Assembly (NCBI RefSeq): GCF_036378875.1
Contig: NZ_DASUVO010000110.1
Location: 11,461 to 75,460, forward strand
Length of the DNA: 64,000 bases
Origin: Actinophytocola sp036378875
Lineage (GTDB): Bacteria > Actinomycetota > Actinomycetes > Mycobacteriales > Pseudonocardiaceae
Reading direction: 5' to 3'
Below, in pieces: positions 37,456 to 45,878 of the stretch (the stretch's first letter is position 1; every line of letters begins with the position of its first letter). The notes below the pieces were generated by a model, which saw only the letters and a program-made list of their open reading frames with translations, ran no database searches and was not told the DNA's origin. The translations under genes were made by a program, and so were the position numbers.

Positions 37456-38614
37456 CTCACGGCGTCGAGGAGCTGTTCGAGGGTGGCTCGTGTCGGCAGG
37501 TGCGTCAGCAGGTGCCGCACGCTGCGGTTCGCGTACCGCCGTTCCTCGTCGTCGTGGGCCGTCAGTGCGAGCTCGATCTGCCCGGCGGTGTGGTTGGCCA
37601 GGCTGGTGACGGCGCCGCGGAACATGTCCATGCCGAGCGCGGGTAGCGATCCGGCAGTCGCGTGGTAACCCTCGACGAGCGTGCGGGCCCCGGCCACGTT
37701 CACTCCGCGGCCGGGGTCGACGGTCCAGTGCACCAGCGCGTCGCCCAGTTCCCAGCTCGGTGGCTGACCGCCCGCGTGTTCCCACCCGAAGACGACGAGG
37801 CCTTGTCGCCCGCGTCGCACCTTCGCCGGACCGAGGCTGTTGTGCGACAGCACCGGTTTCTCGGCCGGGGCGCCGGTGCCGATGGTGCCGAGCGCCACCA
37901 GCGACGGGACCAGTTGGGCCAGGACGGGGGCCCAGTCGGCGCCTTCCGTCCCCGCCTTGGCCGCCAGTTCCGGCCAGCTCACCTCGGACAGGAGCAGGTC
38001 GTGCCACGGGCTGACGCGGTCCACCGGCAGCGCCAGCCCGTGAAGGTGGCGAGGATCCCGCCTACCTCACGGGTGACCGCCGAGCCGGCCGGTGCCGTGA
38101 GCGGAGGTCCGGAGTGCGCCCACTCGTACACCCGCCAGCTGTGCTCACCGACCGACTCCGTGACGGCGCCCGACCGGCTACGCACCGGGGCTGGGAGGAG
38201 CACACCGGCCGCGGCGGCGGCCTCCTGGAGCGCCACGTCGTCCTCGTCGCTGACGATGGGCCACCACGTGTCCATGGTGCGCACCGCCCAGCGGCCGCGA
38301 TCGGTTTCGAGGGACCACTGGCGCCCGGCGTCGTCGGGCCTGGCCAACGACCGCATCGGGCCGGTCACCGCACCGAGGCTGTACACGTCGGCGACGGCCC
38401 GCGCGAGTGCCGGGTCGGTCACATCGGCTCCGCCGCGTTGCCGGTCGACCTCGGCCTTGAGGTCGGTCCACGTGCGGAACCCGTGCTGCCGCGCGAGCAG
38501 GTTCTGCGCGGTGGCCAGCGACGTGGTGGGGTCGGTGTCACGCAGGCCGGTCAGGAGGTCCTTGGCCTGCTGTCGCAGGTGGTCGAGATCGGGGTTGTCG
38601 GGCAGCGTTCGCAT
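37452..38614 (-). pseudogene. Ankyrin-like/phosphotransferase-like fusion gene with a frameshift
   Basis: From ATG 38614 the first ~60 residues (PDLDHLRQQAKDLLTGLRDT; ARQHGFRTWTDLKAEVDRQR) match the short helical unit often found at the start of actinobacterial ankyrin-like proteins. A kinase-like N-lobe follows. Near 38049 a single C appears to be missing from GCCACC(C)TTCACG. The C-lobe continues in another frame (HGLALPVDRVSPWHDLLLSE ... LSHNSLGPAKV ... WELGDALVHWTVDPG). Restoring one base would give ~387 residues, an APH-fold protein. A real recent break or a sequencing error are both possible. Confidence 0.75.
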
Positions 38615-38761
38615 GGGCACCTCGCTCGTCACCCGGACTCGCACGGGTGCGGCAGAGCGTTCGGTGTCCCAGGGGTGGCTTCGAGCCTTCCGGCGAGTCA
38701 CGGCGCGATCCCCAGCACGCTTGCGAGGGAGCCTAGCCCGCCGCGGCTACGCTGGCCACCG

Positions 38762-39250
38762 ATGGACACCACTCCCGTACGCCGGCTGCCGCTCGCGCTG
38801 GGCATCGCGGTGGTCGTGGTCGTGCTCGACCAGGCCACCAAGTTCTGGGCCGAGCGCACGCTCACCGGTCGCGACCCCATCCCGGTGCTCGGCGACTTCC
38901 TCCAGTTCCGGCTGCTCTACAACCCAGGCGCGGCGTTCTCGATCGGCGAGGGCGCGACGTGGATCTTCGCGATCGCCGCCGCGGTCGCGGTGGGCTGGCT
39001 GCTGTGGCTCGTCGCACGGCCACAGGCCAAGGGGTGGTTGATCGGGCTCGCACTGCTGCTCGGTGGTGCGACGACCCACCTCGGTGACCGGTTGTTCCGG
39101 GCGCCCGGCTTCGCACGCGGCCATGTGGTCGACTTCATCGACTACAACGGCTGGTTCGTCGGGAACGTCGCGGACATCGCGTTGTTCCTCGGCGCGGTGT
39201 CGCTCGTGCTGCTCGGCATCCGCAAGCCAGAGGTCTCCCCGAGCACCTAG
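38762..39250 (+). CDS. lspA: Lipoprotein signal peptidase-like protein (LspA family)
   Basis: 162 residues with four helices. LspA removes signal peptides from prolipoproteins in the membrane. The N-terminal VVVVVLDQATKFWAERTL and LYNPGAAFSIGEG are typical. The catalytic aspartates are in THLGDRLFR and NVADIALFL. The first catalytic box differs from the usual GNLIDR, as seen in secondary actinobacterial paralogues, so a housekeeping copy probably lies elsewhere. The window holds at least one prolipoprotein substrate (342-854). Confidence 0.87.
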   Translation: MDTTPVRRLPLALGIAVVVVVLDQATKFWAERTLTGRDPIPVLGDFLQFRLLYNPGAAFSIGEGATWIFAIAAAVAVGWLLWLVARPQAKGWLIGLALLLGGATTHLGDRLFRAPGFARGHVVDFIDYNGWFVGNVADIALFLGAVSLVLLGIRKPEVSPST

Positions 39251-39298
39251 AGTCACTCCACGTCGACTCAGCCGGGAAACGTCCGTAACGTTGTAATC

Positions 39299-40708
39299 GT
39301 GACAGGCGCTGTACCTACCCCACCCGAGAACCTCCCGCGTACCGCGGGCGAGCTGCGTGCGGCCGAGCACCTCCCGCGCGGCGTGAAGACCGAGATACGC
39401 GACAACCTGCTGGCCGCGTTGCGCGAGGGGCGCGACCCGTGGCCGGGCATCGTCGGGTTCGACAAGACCGTGCTGCCGCAGCTGGAGCGGGCGCTGCTGG
39501 CCGGGCACGACGTGGTGCTGCTCGGTGAGCGCGGCCAGGGCAAGACCCGGCTGCTGCGCACGATGGTCGGCCTGCTCGACGAGTGGACCCCCGTGATCGA
39601 GGGGGCCGAGTTGGGCGAACACCCCCTCGACCCGATCACCCCCGAGTCGCGCCGGCGCGCGGCCGAGCTGGGCGACGACCTGCCGGTCGTGTGGCGGCAC
39701 CGCTCCGAGCGGTACGCCGAGAAGCTCGCCACGCCGGACACGTCCGTCGGCGACCTCATCGGCGACGTCGACCCCGTCAAGGTCGCGCAGGGCCGCACGC
39801 TGGGCGACCCCGAGACCATCCACTTCGGACTCGTGCCGCGGGCCCACCGCGGGATCGTGGCCATCAACGAGCTGCCCGACCTGGCCGAGCGGATCCAGGT
39901 GGCGTTGCTGAACGTCATGGAGGAGCGGGACATCCAGGTCCGCGGCTACACGCTGCGCCTTCCACTCGACGTGTTGCTGGTCGCCACCTCCAACCCCGAG
40001 GACTACACCAACCGCGGCCGGATCATCACCCCGCTGAAGGACCGCTTCGGCGCCGAGGTCGTCACGCACTACCCGATGACGGTCGCGGCCGAGGTGGAGG
40101 TGATCCGGCAGGAGGCCCACCTCGTCGCGGAGGTCGGCGACGAGCTGCTGGAGATCCTGGCCCGGTTCGTGCGCAACCTGCGTGAGTCGTCAGCCATCGA
40201 CCAGCGGTCCGGCGTGTCCGCGCGGTTCGCGGTGGCCGCGGCGGAAACGATCGCGGCGGCCGCCTTGCGTCGTTCCGCCATCGTCGGCGAGCACCCGGCG
40301 GTCGCCCGCCCGGTCGACCTCGACTCGGTGCCGAGCGTCCTGCGCGGCAAGCTGGAGTTCGAGTCCGGCGAGGAGGGCCGGGAGATCGAGCACCTGGTGC
40401 ACCTGCTGCGCCGCGCGGTCGCCGAGACCGCGAAGGACCGGTTCGCCGGGCTGGACCTGCGACCGCTCGTGGACACGGTCGTCGACGGCCACCTGGTCGC
40501 CACCGGCGAGCGCGTGCCCGGCGCCGAGGTGCTGGAGGCACTGCCCGAACTCCCGATCCTGCACGAGGTCGCGTCCCGGCTGGACGTGTCCCCGACCGAC
40601 AGCCCCGGCCGGATCGCCGCCGCGATCGAGCTGGCGCTGGAGTCGCTGTACCTGCGGCGCAAGCTGGCGAAGGACTCCGACGAGGGAACGACGGTGTACG
40701 GGCCGTGA
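39299..40708 (+). CDS. MoxR/ChlI-type AAA+ ATPase
   Basis: 469 residues from a GTG. Walker A is LLGERGQGKTRLLR and Walker B IVAINELPDL; sensor-1 is VATSNPEDYTNRG. The extended C-terminus is helical. Such proteins are labelled magnesium chelatase subunit but belong to the MoxR/ChlI AAA+ group and partner with vWA proteins. The next gene, overlapping by 4 bp, encodes that partner, as in Rv0958-Rv0959. TAACGT 7 nt upstream of the GTG would fit a leaderless transcript, which is tentative. Confidence 0.9.
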   Translation: MTGAVPTPPENLPRTAGELRAAEHLPRGVKTEIRDNLLAALREGRDPWPGIVGFDKTVLPQLERALLAGHDVVLLGERGQGKTRLLRTMVGLLDEWTPVIEGAELGEHPLDPITPESRRRAAELGDDLPVVWRHRSERYAEKLATPDTSVGDLIGDVDPVKVAQGRTLGDPETIHFGLVPRAHRGIVAINELPDLAERIQVALLNVMEERDIQVRGYTLRLPLDVLLVATSNPEDYTNRGRIITPLKDRFGAEVVTHYPMTVAAEVEVIRQEAHLVAEVGDELLEILARFVRNLRESSAIDQRSGVSARFAVAAAETIAAAALRRSAIVGEHPAVARPVDLDSVPSVLRGKLEFESGEEGREIEHLVHLLRRAVAETAKDRFAGLDLRPLVDTVVDGHLVATGERVPGAEVLEALPELPILHEVASRLDVSPTDSPGRIAAAIELALESLYLRRKLAKDSDEGTTVYGP

Positions 40709-42636
40709 AGTTTACCTACGGCAAGTACTACGACGGTCCCGATCCGCTCGCGCCGCCGGTCGACCTGCGGGACGCGCTGGACGCGATCGGCCGGGACGTC
40801 ATGGACGGCCGTTCTCCCCGTTCCGCGCTGGAGGAGCTGCTCCGGCGCGGAACGCGGAACTCGGCCGGCTTGGACGAGCTGACCAGGAAGCTCTGGCAGA
40901 AGCGGTCGGAGATCCAGCGTCGGCACAACCTGGACGGCACGCTGCAGCAGGTGCGGCAGCTGTTGGAGGACGCACTGCGTCTGGAGAAGGCGGCGCTGTT
41001 CCCCGACCCGGACGACGACGCCCGCTTCCGCGAGGCGCAGCTGGACGCGCTGCCCTCCGGCACCGCCGCCGCGGTACGCGAACTGTCCGAGTACGACTGG
41101 CGTTCCGAAGAGGCGCGCGAGAAGTACCAGGAGATCCGCAACCTGCTCGGCCAGGAGCTGATGGAGTCCCGGTTCCAGGGCATGAAACAGACCCTGCAGA
41201 ACATGACGCCGGAGGACACCGAGCGGATCCGCCGGATGATGGCGGATCTCAACGACCTCCTGCTGGCGCACCTGCGTGGCGACGACACCACCCAGCAGTT
41301 CCAGGACTTCATGCGCCAGCACGGCGAGTTCTTCCCGGAGAACCCGCGCAACACCGAGGAACTGATCGACGCGCTGGCCGCCCGTGCCGCCGCGGCACAG
41401 CGGATGATGAACTCGATGTCCGAACAGCAGCGGGCGGAGCTGTCCGAGCTGATGGCGTCCGCGTTCGGTGACCCCCGGCTGGCACAGCAGATCTCCACTT
41501 TGGACGCGAACCTGCGTGCGCTGCGGCCGGGGGAGGACTGGACCGGGTCGGCCCGGTTCCGCGGCAACCAGCCGCTGGGCATGGGTGAGGGCGCGCAGGC
41601 GATGGCGGACCTCGCGGAGCTGGACGCGTTGGCGGAGCAGCTCGCCCAGTCGTATCCGGGCGCCCGCCTGGAGGACATCGACCTGGAGGCGCTGGAACGC
41701 CAGCTGGGTGAGGAAAGCCGGGTCGACGCCAGGCGGCTCGCGGAGCTGGAGCAGCAGCTCCGCGCCCAGGGCCTGCTGGAACGCGCCCCGGACGGCTCGC
41801 TTCGGTTGTCCCCCAAGGCACTGCGCCGGCTCGGACAGACCGCGCTGAAGGACGTCCTGATGGCGGCCCGCAACGCCGGCCAGCGCGAGTCGGCGCTGTC
41901 GGGCGCGTCCGGCGAGCCGACCGGCTCGACCCGCCCGTGGGAGTTCGGTGACACGTCGCCGTGGGACACGTCAAGGACTGTGCGCAACGCGGTGTTGCGC
42001 TCGGGTCCCGGGCCGGTCTCCCTGGACGTGGTCGACGTCGAGGTCGTGGAGACCGAACAGCGGGTCCGGGCCGCGGTGGCACTGTGCGTGGACACGTCGT
42101 GGTCGATGGTGCAGGACGGTCGCTGGGTGCCGATGAAGCGCACGGCTCTGGCCCTGCACCAGCTGATCACGACCCGTTTCCGCGGTGACGCGCTCCAGCT
42201 GATCACGTTCGGCCGGCACGCCCAGACGGTCGAGTTGCCCGAACTGGTCGGCATGGAAGGTGTGTGGGAGCAGGGCACCAACCTGCATCACGCCCTGCTG
42301 CTGGCCGGCCGCCACCTGCGCAAACACTCGGACGCCGAGCCGGTCGTCCTGGTGGTCACCGACGGCGAACCGACCGCCCACCTCGAACAGGACGGCACGG
42401 CCGAGTTCTCCTGGCCCCCGGAACCCAGGACGCTGCGCAAGACGGTCGCGGAGGTCGACGCACTGGCCAAACTGGGTGCGTCGGTGAGCGTTTTCATGCT
42501 GGGCGACGACCCGTCACTGAAGAAGTTCGTCGACCTGGTCGCCCGCCGCAGCGGCGGGCGGGTGGTGGCTCCCGACCTGGACGGCCTGGGTGCCGCCGTG
42601 GTCAGCGACTACCTGCGCACCCGCCGGGGCCGTTAG
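40705..42636 (+). CDS. Large vWA-domain partner of the MoxR/ChlI ATPase
   Basis: 643 residues from a GTG overlapping the ATPase stop (GTGA). Residues 1-430 are mostly helical with many charged coiled segments. Residues ~440-640 form a vWA domain with the MIDAS VDTSWSMVQDG and TDGEPTAHLE. This ChlD-like arrangement suggests a metal-dependent binding subunit driven by the upstream AAA+ protein. The physiological role is unknown even in mycobacteria. The stop overlaps the convergent small membrane-protein gene by 4 bp. Confidence 0.88.
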   Translation: MKFTYGKYYDGPDPLAPPVDLRDALDAIGRDVMDGRSPRSALEELLRRGTRNSAGLDELTRKLWQKRSEIQRRHNLDGTLQQVRQLLEDALRLEKAALFPDPDDDARFREAQLDALPSGTAAAVRELSEYDWRSEEAREKYQEIRNLLGQELMESRFQGMKQTLQNMTPEDTERIRRMMADLNDLLLAHLRGDDTTQQFQDFMRQHGEFFPENPRNTEELIDALAARAAAAQRMMNSMSEQQRAELSELMASAFGDPRLAQQISTLDANLRALRPGEDWTGSARFRGNQPLGMGEGAQAMADLAELDALAEQLAQSYPGARLEDIDLEALERQLGEESRVDARRLAELEQQLRAQGLLERAPDGSLRLSPKALRRLGQTALKDVLMAARNAGQRESALSGASGEPTGSTRPWEFGDTSPWDTSRTVRNAVLRSGPGPVSLDVVDVEVVETEQRVRAAVALCVDTSWSMVQDGRWVPMKRTALALHQLITTRFRGDALQLITFGRHAQTVELPELVGMEGVWEQGTNLHHALLLAGRHLRKHSDAEPVVLVVTDGEPTAHLEQDGTAEFSWPPEPRTLRKTVAEVDALAKLGASVSVFMLGDDPSLKKFVDLVARRSGGRVVAPDLDGLGAAVVSDYLRTRRGR

Positions 42637-42938
42637 CGCCGCCGCCGCCAGAGCGAGGGCCGCTGGTCGACGTTGACGGTCAGCTCGTTGGTGGCGTGGT
42701 CGCCGGTCGACATGACGACGCTGTCGCGGACGTAGACGTTGCGGCTGGGCGGTTCCGGTGCCGTGCGTGAGTGCCGGACCGTCCACACCAGACCGGTGAG
42801 CCCGACCAGGAAGCTGGCGACGCTGGCGACCTGGTCGGCCGCGCCGAGGTTGTGCGTGGCGAACCAGACGACACCGCCGAGGAGAAGCAGCGCCGAGAGG
42901 ATCGACACGAGGAGACGCCCGCGTCGCTTCGGTTTCAC
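42633..42938 (-). CDS. Small two-helix membrane protein with NVYV/TGD motif
   Basis: 101 residues from a GTG that overlaps the TGA of the upstream gene. Two hydrophobic helices (LLVSILSALLLLGGVVWF and VASFLVGLTGLVWTV) are followed by a C-terminal segment RNVYVRDSVVMSTGDHATNE that resembles a stretch of the protein encoded just upstream. No family recognised. The motif recalls short Val/Asn/Gly signalling segments seen in actinobacterial effector proteins, but that is only a resemblance. Confidence 0.7.
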   Translation of the reverse strand: MKPKRRGRLLVSILSALLLLGGVVWFATHNLGAADQVASVASFLVGLTGLVWTVRHSRTAPEPPSRNVYVRDSVVMSTGDHATNELTVNVDQRPSLWRRRR

Positions 42939-44275
42939 AGGTCGCGCCAGCGGAACGCGCCGGGCCGACGGCGACGGCGCGGCGGCGGCGGAGGTTCCAC
43001 GTCCGGGTCCGTCGGCGGCGGCGGAGGAGGAGGAGGCACCGGGCCGGCTGACGGTAGTTGCAGCGGACGACCGGTGGGTTCGGGGGACGGCATCGGCGAC
43101 CCTGTCGGGTCCGGAAGCCAGTCCGGCCATTCCCCCGAAATGACGATCGGCCCCGCGTCGAACGTCGCCTTGACCGGGTCGACGCTCGAGGCCTGGACTG
43201 CGAAGCCGTACAGCTCACGCAGGTCGGCGAGGTCGGCGAGGAGCCCGCGGCGGCCGATCCCGGGCAGGTTGATCTCGAGCTTCTCGGTCAGCCTGTTGTC
43301 CTGCCCGATCAGCACGGCCGACGCCGCCTTGACGTGCGCGATGCCGAAGAAGGAACACAGCGTCGTGTCGTGGACCTGTGTGATGTCCGTGGCCTGGGCG
43401 AGCCTGGTCAGCTCGTCGACCTCGTCCACGGCGTCGAGCAGCAGCCGGCAGAACGCCGTCATCTCGTCGCCGGCCTCGGGCGCTCGCATCGCCTCGGCGA
43501 AGCGGGTGACGAGCCGCGCGTTCTCGGCGAGCAGCTCGGCGAGCGGGATGACGGTCTCCTCGACCACGTAGTTGGTGTGCACCTTCATCGTGGAGTCCGA
43601 GCCGGTCTGAACGCCGGAGCTGTGGCTGACGAAGACGTTGTGCCGCGCCGCGATCCGCCGTTTCTCCTGGGTGTCGCCGTCGAGCCGCGGCGTCGGCCGG
43701 GTTCCCAGCGCGTTCTGGAACGCGCGGATGGCCCCGCTGTCGGTGGGATCGTCCATCAGCCGGGCCAACGCCTCTCGACCCGCACCGGAAAGGCGCCGCA
43801 GCGGCTCGATGTTCACGGTCGCCCGGTGCACGTGGTAGTGATCGACCCCGATCAGCTTGCACCGGTCGCCGGCGACGACCGCGTTGGCGGACGTGACGTG
43901 CACGGTGTTCGCCGGCATGAACTTCCCCAGCCCGACGGCACGGACCCGCGCGTGCGGCGGCGACTTGACGATCATCATCGGCGCCAGGTGCCTGGGAAAC
44001 TCCCGTACCTCTGGTTGAGCGAAAACCGGCGTCTGAGCGGCGACCGGGAGCGGAGCGGAAACCCGTTCGGCGGGCTGGGTGGAAACCTGTTCGGCGGGCC
44101 GGGTGGAAACCGTTTCGGCGGGTCGCGTCAGCCACCACGGAACGGGTCGTGCTGCCCGCTCGGCGCGGGCCGCGCGTTCCTCAGCGGCTTTCACGACACG
44201 CCGCACTTCTGGCGACAGTTCGGCGTCCTTCTGCCGTGGCTCCGCGGATTCGGACCGTTGGTGATATCTGAACAC
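42935..44275 (-). CDS. Unrecognised protein with Thr/Gln-Pro-Ala repeats and NVFV/TGSD motif
   Basis: 446 residues if begun at GTG 44275, which has a G-rich upstream site; the true start could differ. Residues ~40-80 carry tandem VSTRPAEQVSTQPAERVS-type repeats. The middle has NTVHVTSANAVVAGDRCKLI and HNVFVSHSSGVQTGSDSTMK. The C-terminus is proline-rich (PPPPPPPPTDPDVEPPPPPR). No family could be assigned. It is coupled to a small membrane protein whose tail shares the NV-aromatic-V ... TG(S)D pattern, so the two probably interact. It lies next to, but convergent with, the MoxR/vWA pair. Confidence 0.7.
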   Translation of the reverse strand: MFRYHQRSESAEPRQKDAELSPEVRRVVKAAEERAARAERAARPVPWWLTRPAETVSTRPAEQVSTQPAERVSAPLPVAAQTPVFAQPEVREFPRHLAPMMIVKSPPHARVRAVGLGKFMPANTVHVTSANAVVAGDRCKLIGVDHYHVHRATVNIEPLRRLSGAGREALARLMDDPTDSGAIRAFQNALGTRPTPRLDGDTQEKRRIAARHNVFVSHSSGVQTGSDSTMKVHTNYVVEETVIPLAELLAENARLVTRFAEAMRAPEAGDEMTAFCRLLLDAVDEVDELTRLAQATDITQVHDTTLCSFFGIAHVKAASAVLIGQDNRLTEKLEINLPGIGRRGLLADLADLRELYGFAVQASSVDPVKATFDAGPIVISGEWPDWLPDPTGSPMPSPEPTGRPLQLPSAGPVPPPPPPPPTDPDVEPPPPPRRRRRPGAFRWRDL

Positions 44276-44346
44276 ACCGCACCCCCCAGCAGGGCCGCTG
44301 CTGAAACCCCTTTCACTATAGGCCGCCGACCGGGTTCCTATGAGTT

Positions 44347-44727
44347 TCAGCCCGCGGCTGTGTCGGGCTGCAACACGCCGAACAGGTTGCCGTCGGTGTC
44401 CTTGCAGTAGGCGAGCCACCCGACCGTGGGCACCGCCTGCTTCTCCAGGGCGATGGTGCCGCCGTTGCGGAGGATGTTCTCGAGCGTCGCGTCGAGGTCG
44501 TCGACGCCGATGGTGTTCACGAACGAGCTGACCGGTGCGTCGGGAGCTGGCCGTGGACCGCTGCGGGGCGTCAGACCTCCGTCGATGCCCGGGCCGTCAC
44601 CAGTGGTGATCACCCAGTAGGGGATCTCACCCCACCGGTCGAACTTCCAGCCGAAGACCTTCTCGTAGAACGCCTTGACCAGCTCGGGATCGGTGGCGTG
44701 GATCTCGAAGTGCACGGGGCGGGCCAT
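44347..44727 (-). CDS. VOC (glyoxalase-fold) family protein
   Basis: 126 residues. HFEIHATDPELVKAFYEKVF and GWLAYCKDTDGNLFGVLQPD are the first and last strands of a VOC protein, and the length is typical of the small one-domain class. His6 and Glu8 at the start, and the end DTDGN, give possible metal ligands. The substrate is unknown. It stands alone between the unrecognised two-gene operon and the ABC system. Confidence 0.87.
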   Translation of the reverse strand: MARPVHFEIHATDPELVKAFYEKVFGWKFDRWGEIPYWVITTGDGPGIDGGLTPRSGPRPAPDAPVSSFVNTIGVDDLDATLENILRNGGTIALEKQAVPTVGWLAYCKDTDGNLFGVLQPDTAAG

Positions 44728-44798
44728 GACCGCCTCCTCAATGGACGCAGCGGGTGGTGCGCGTCCAGTCGTACCTCAGCTCATGGCCCGCCGCATCC

Positions 44799-45719
44799 TC
44801 ACGACGTGATGTCCTTGGTCCGGAACCGGCGGGCCGCCAACAACCCGAAGATCGCCCCGTAACACACCGCCGAGAAGGCGCCCGCCGCCATGTTCGACCA
44901 GTCGATGTCCGTCGAGATCAGGTCCGCCCAGGCGAACGCGTAGTGCGTCGGCAGGTAGTTCCGCAGCCCTTCCAGCGCCGTGATCTGGTCCAGGATGGAC
45001 GACAGGATCGCGATGAGCACGGTCCCGCCGACCGCGCCGAGCGGTGCGTCCGTCGACACGGTCAGGAACAGCGCCACCCCCGCGACCCACAGCAGGTGGA
45101 TCGCCAGGTAGATCACGGTGAACAGCAGGGCCAGCATCGCGTCGCCGAACGAGATGGCGTCGCCGGTCGGGCTGAGTGCCTCGCCCGCGCCGTAGAAGAT
45201 CACGCCGACGCCCAGCGACATCGCCGGCAGCAGCGTGATCGCGAACAGCGACAACAACCCGGACGCGACGGCCTTCTGACGCATCAGCCGGTGCCGCGGG
45301 ATCGGCATGGCCAGCAGGTACTTCAGGCTCGACCACGACGCCTCGCTGGCGATCGTGTCGCCGAAGAACAGCGCCACGACCATCGGCAGCAGGAAGCTCG
45401 ACACCGCGAACAGCACGAACACCACGAAGTTCGGCGCCGAGGTGGTCGCGAGGTCCACGAACCCGCCCGACCGGTTGCCGTCACCGTCGGTGCCGAACTC
45501 GAACGCGGCCCACAGGATCCATGGCAGCAGCACCAGGAACCCGAGCATGAGCTGCACCCGGCGGCGCCGCAGCTGGCGAACCAGCTCGACCCGCAGCCGC
45601 AGCGTCCGCCCGGCCTTGTAACCGGTGACCGATCCGTCCGCCTGGACGCCCTGCTCCTCGTGCGCGGCGGCCTCGGCCAACTGGTCGATGGCCGCTTCAT
45701 CGGTATGAACATCGGTCAT
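44799..45719 (-). CDS. ABC transporter permease (ABC-2 type)
   Basis: 306 residues. A cytosolic N-terminal stretch of ~45 residues precedes six helices, typical of ABC-2 permeases. EASWSSLKYLLAMPIPRHRL is the conserved coupling region after the second helix. The matching ATPase domain is encoded in the next upstream gene (45879-48761), fused to an exported hydrolase. The 160-bp gap between them has no strong terminator, so they may be one transcript. Substrate unknown. Confidence 0.88.
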   Translation of the reverse strand: MTDVHTDEAAIDQLAEAAAHEEQGVQADGSVTGYKAGRTLRLRVELVRQLRRRRVQLMLGFLVLLPWILWAAFEFGTDGDGNRSGGFVDLATTSAPNFVVFVLFAVSSFLLPMVVALFFGDTIASEASWSSLKYLLAMPIPRHRLMRQKAVASGLLSLFAITLLPAMSLGVGVIFYGAGEALSPTGDAISFGDAMLALLFTVIYLAIHLLWVAGVALFLTVSTDAPLGAVGGTVLIAILSSILDQITALEGLRNYLPTHYAFAWADLISTDIDWSNMAAGAFSAVCYGAIFGLLAARRFRTKDITS

Positions 45720-45878
45720 GATCCTGTTCCGCCTCCCCGGGATTCAATGTGCTGGTTACGTTGGCGGACGGAGGGTTCTGTTTGGCCACGTACCTGTGGC
45801 TGGCTTGCGTCACGTTCCCCTGAGGTGCGGCTGCGAAGCACTCGGCCTGAGTCGATCTCGAGATTGACACAAGGGGTC

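Noticed and set aside
36295..38007. 570-codon minus-strand frame
   Set aside because: It lies antisense to the LtrA membrane protein and has no recognisable domain; base composition explains it.
39299..44275. vWA-MoxR-associated conflict system
   Set aside because: The MoxR/vWA pair is a widespread actinobacterial pair (as Rv0958-Rv0959), and no nuclease, protease or other effector gene of such systems is next to it. The neighbouring operon is on the opposite strand.
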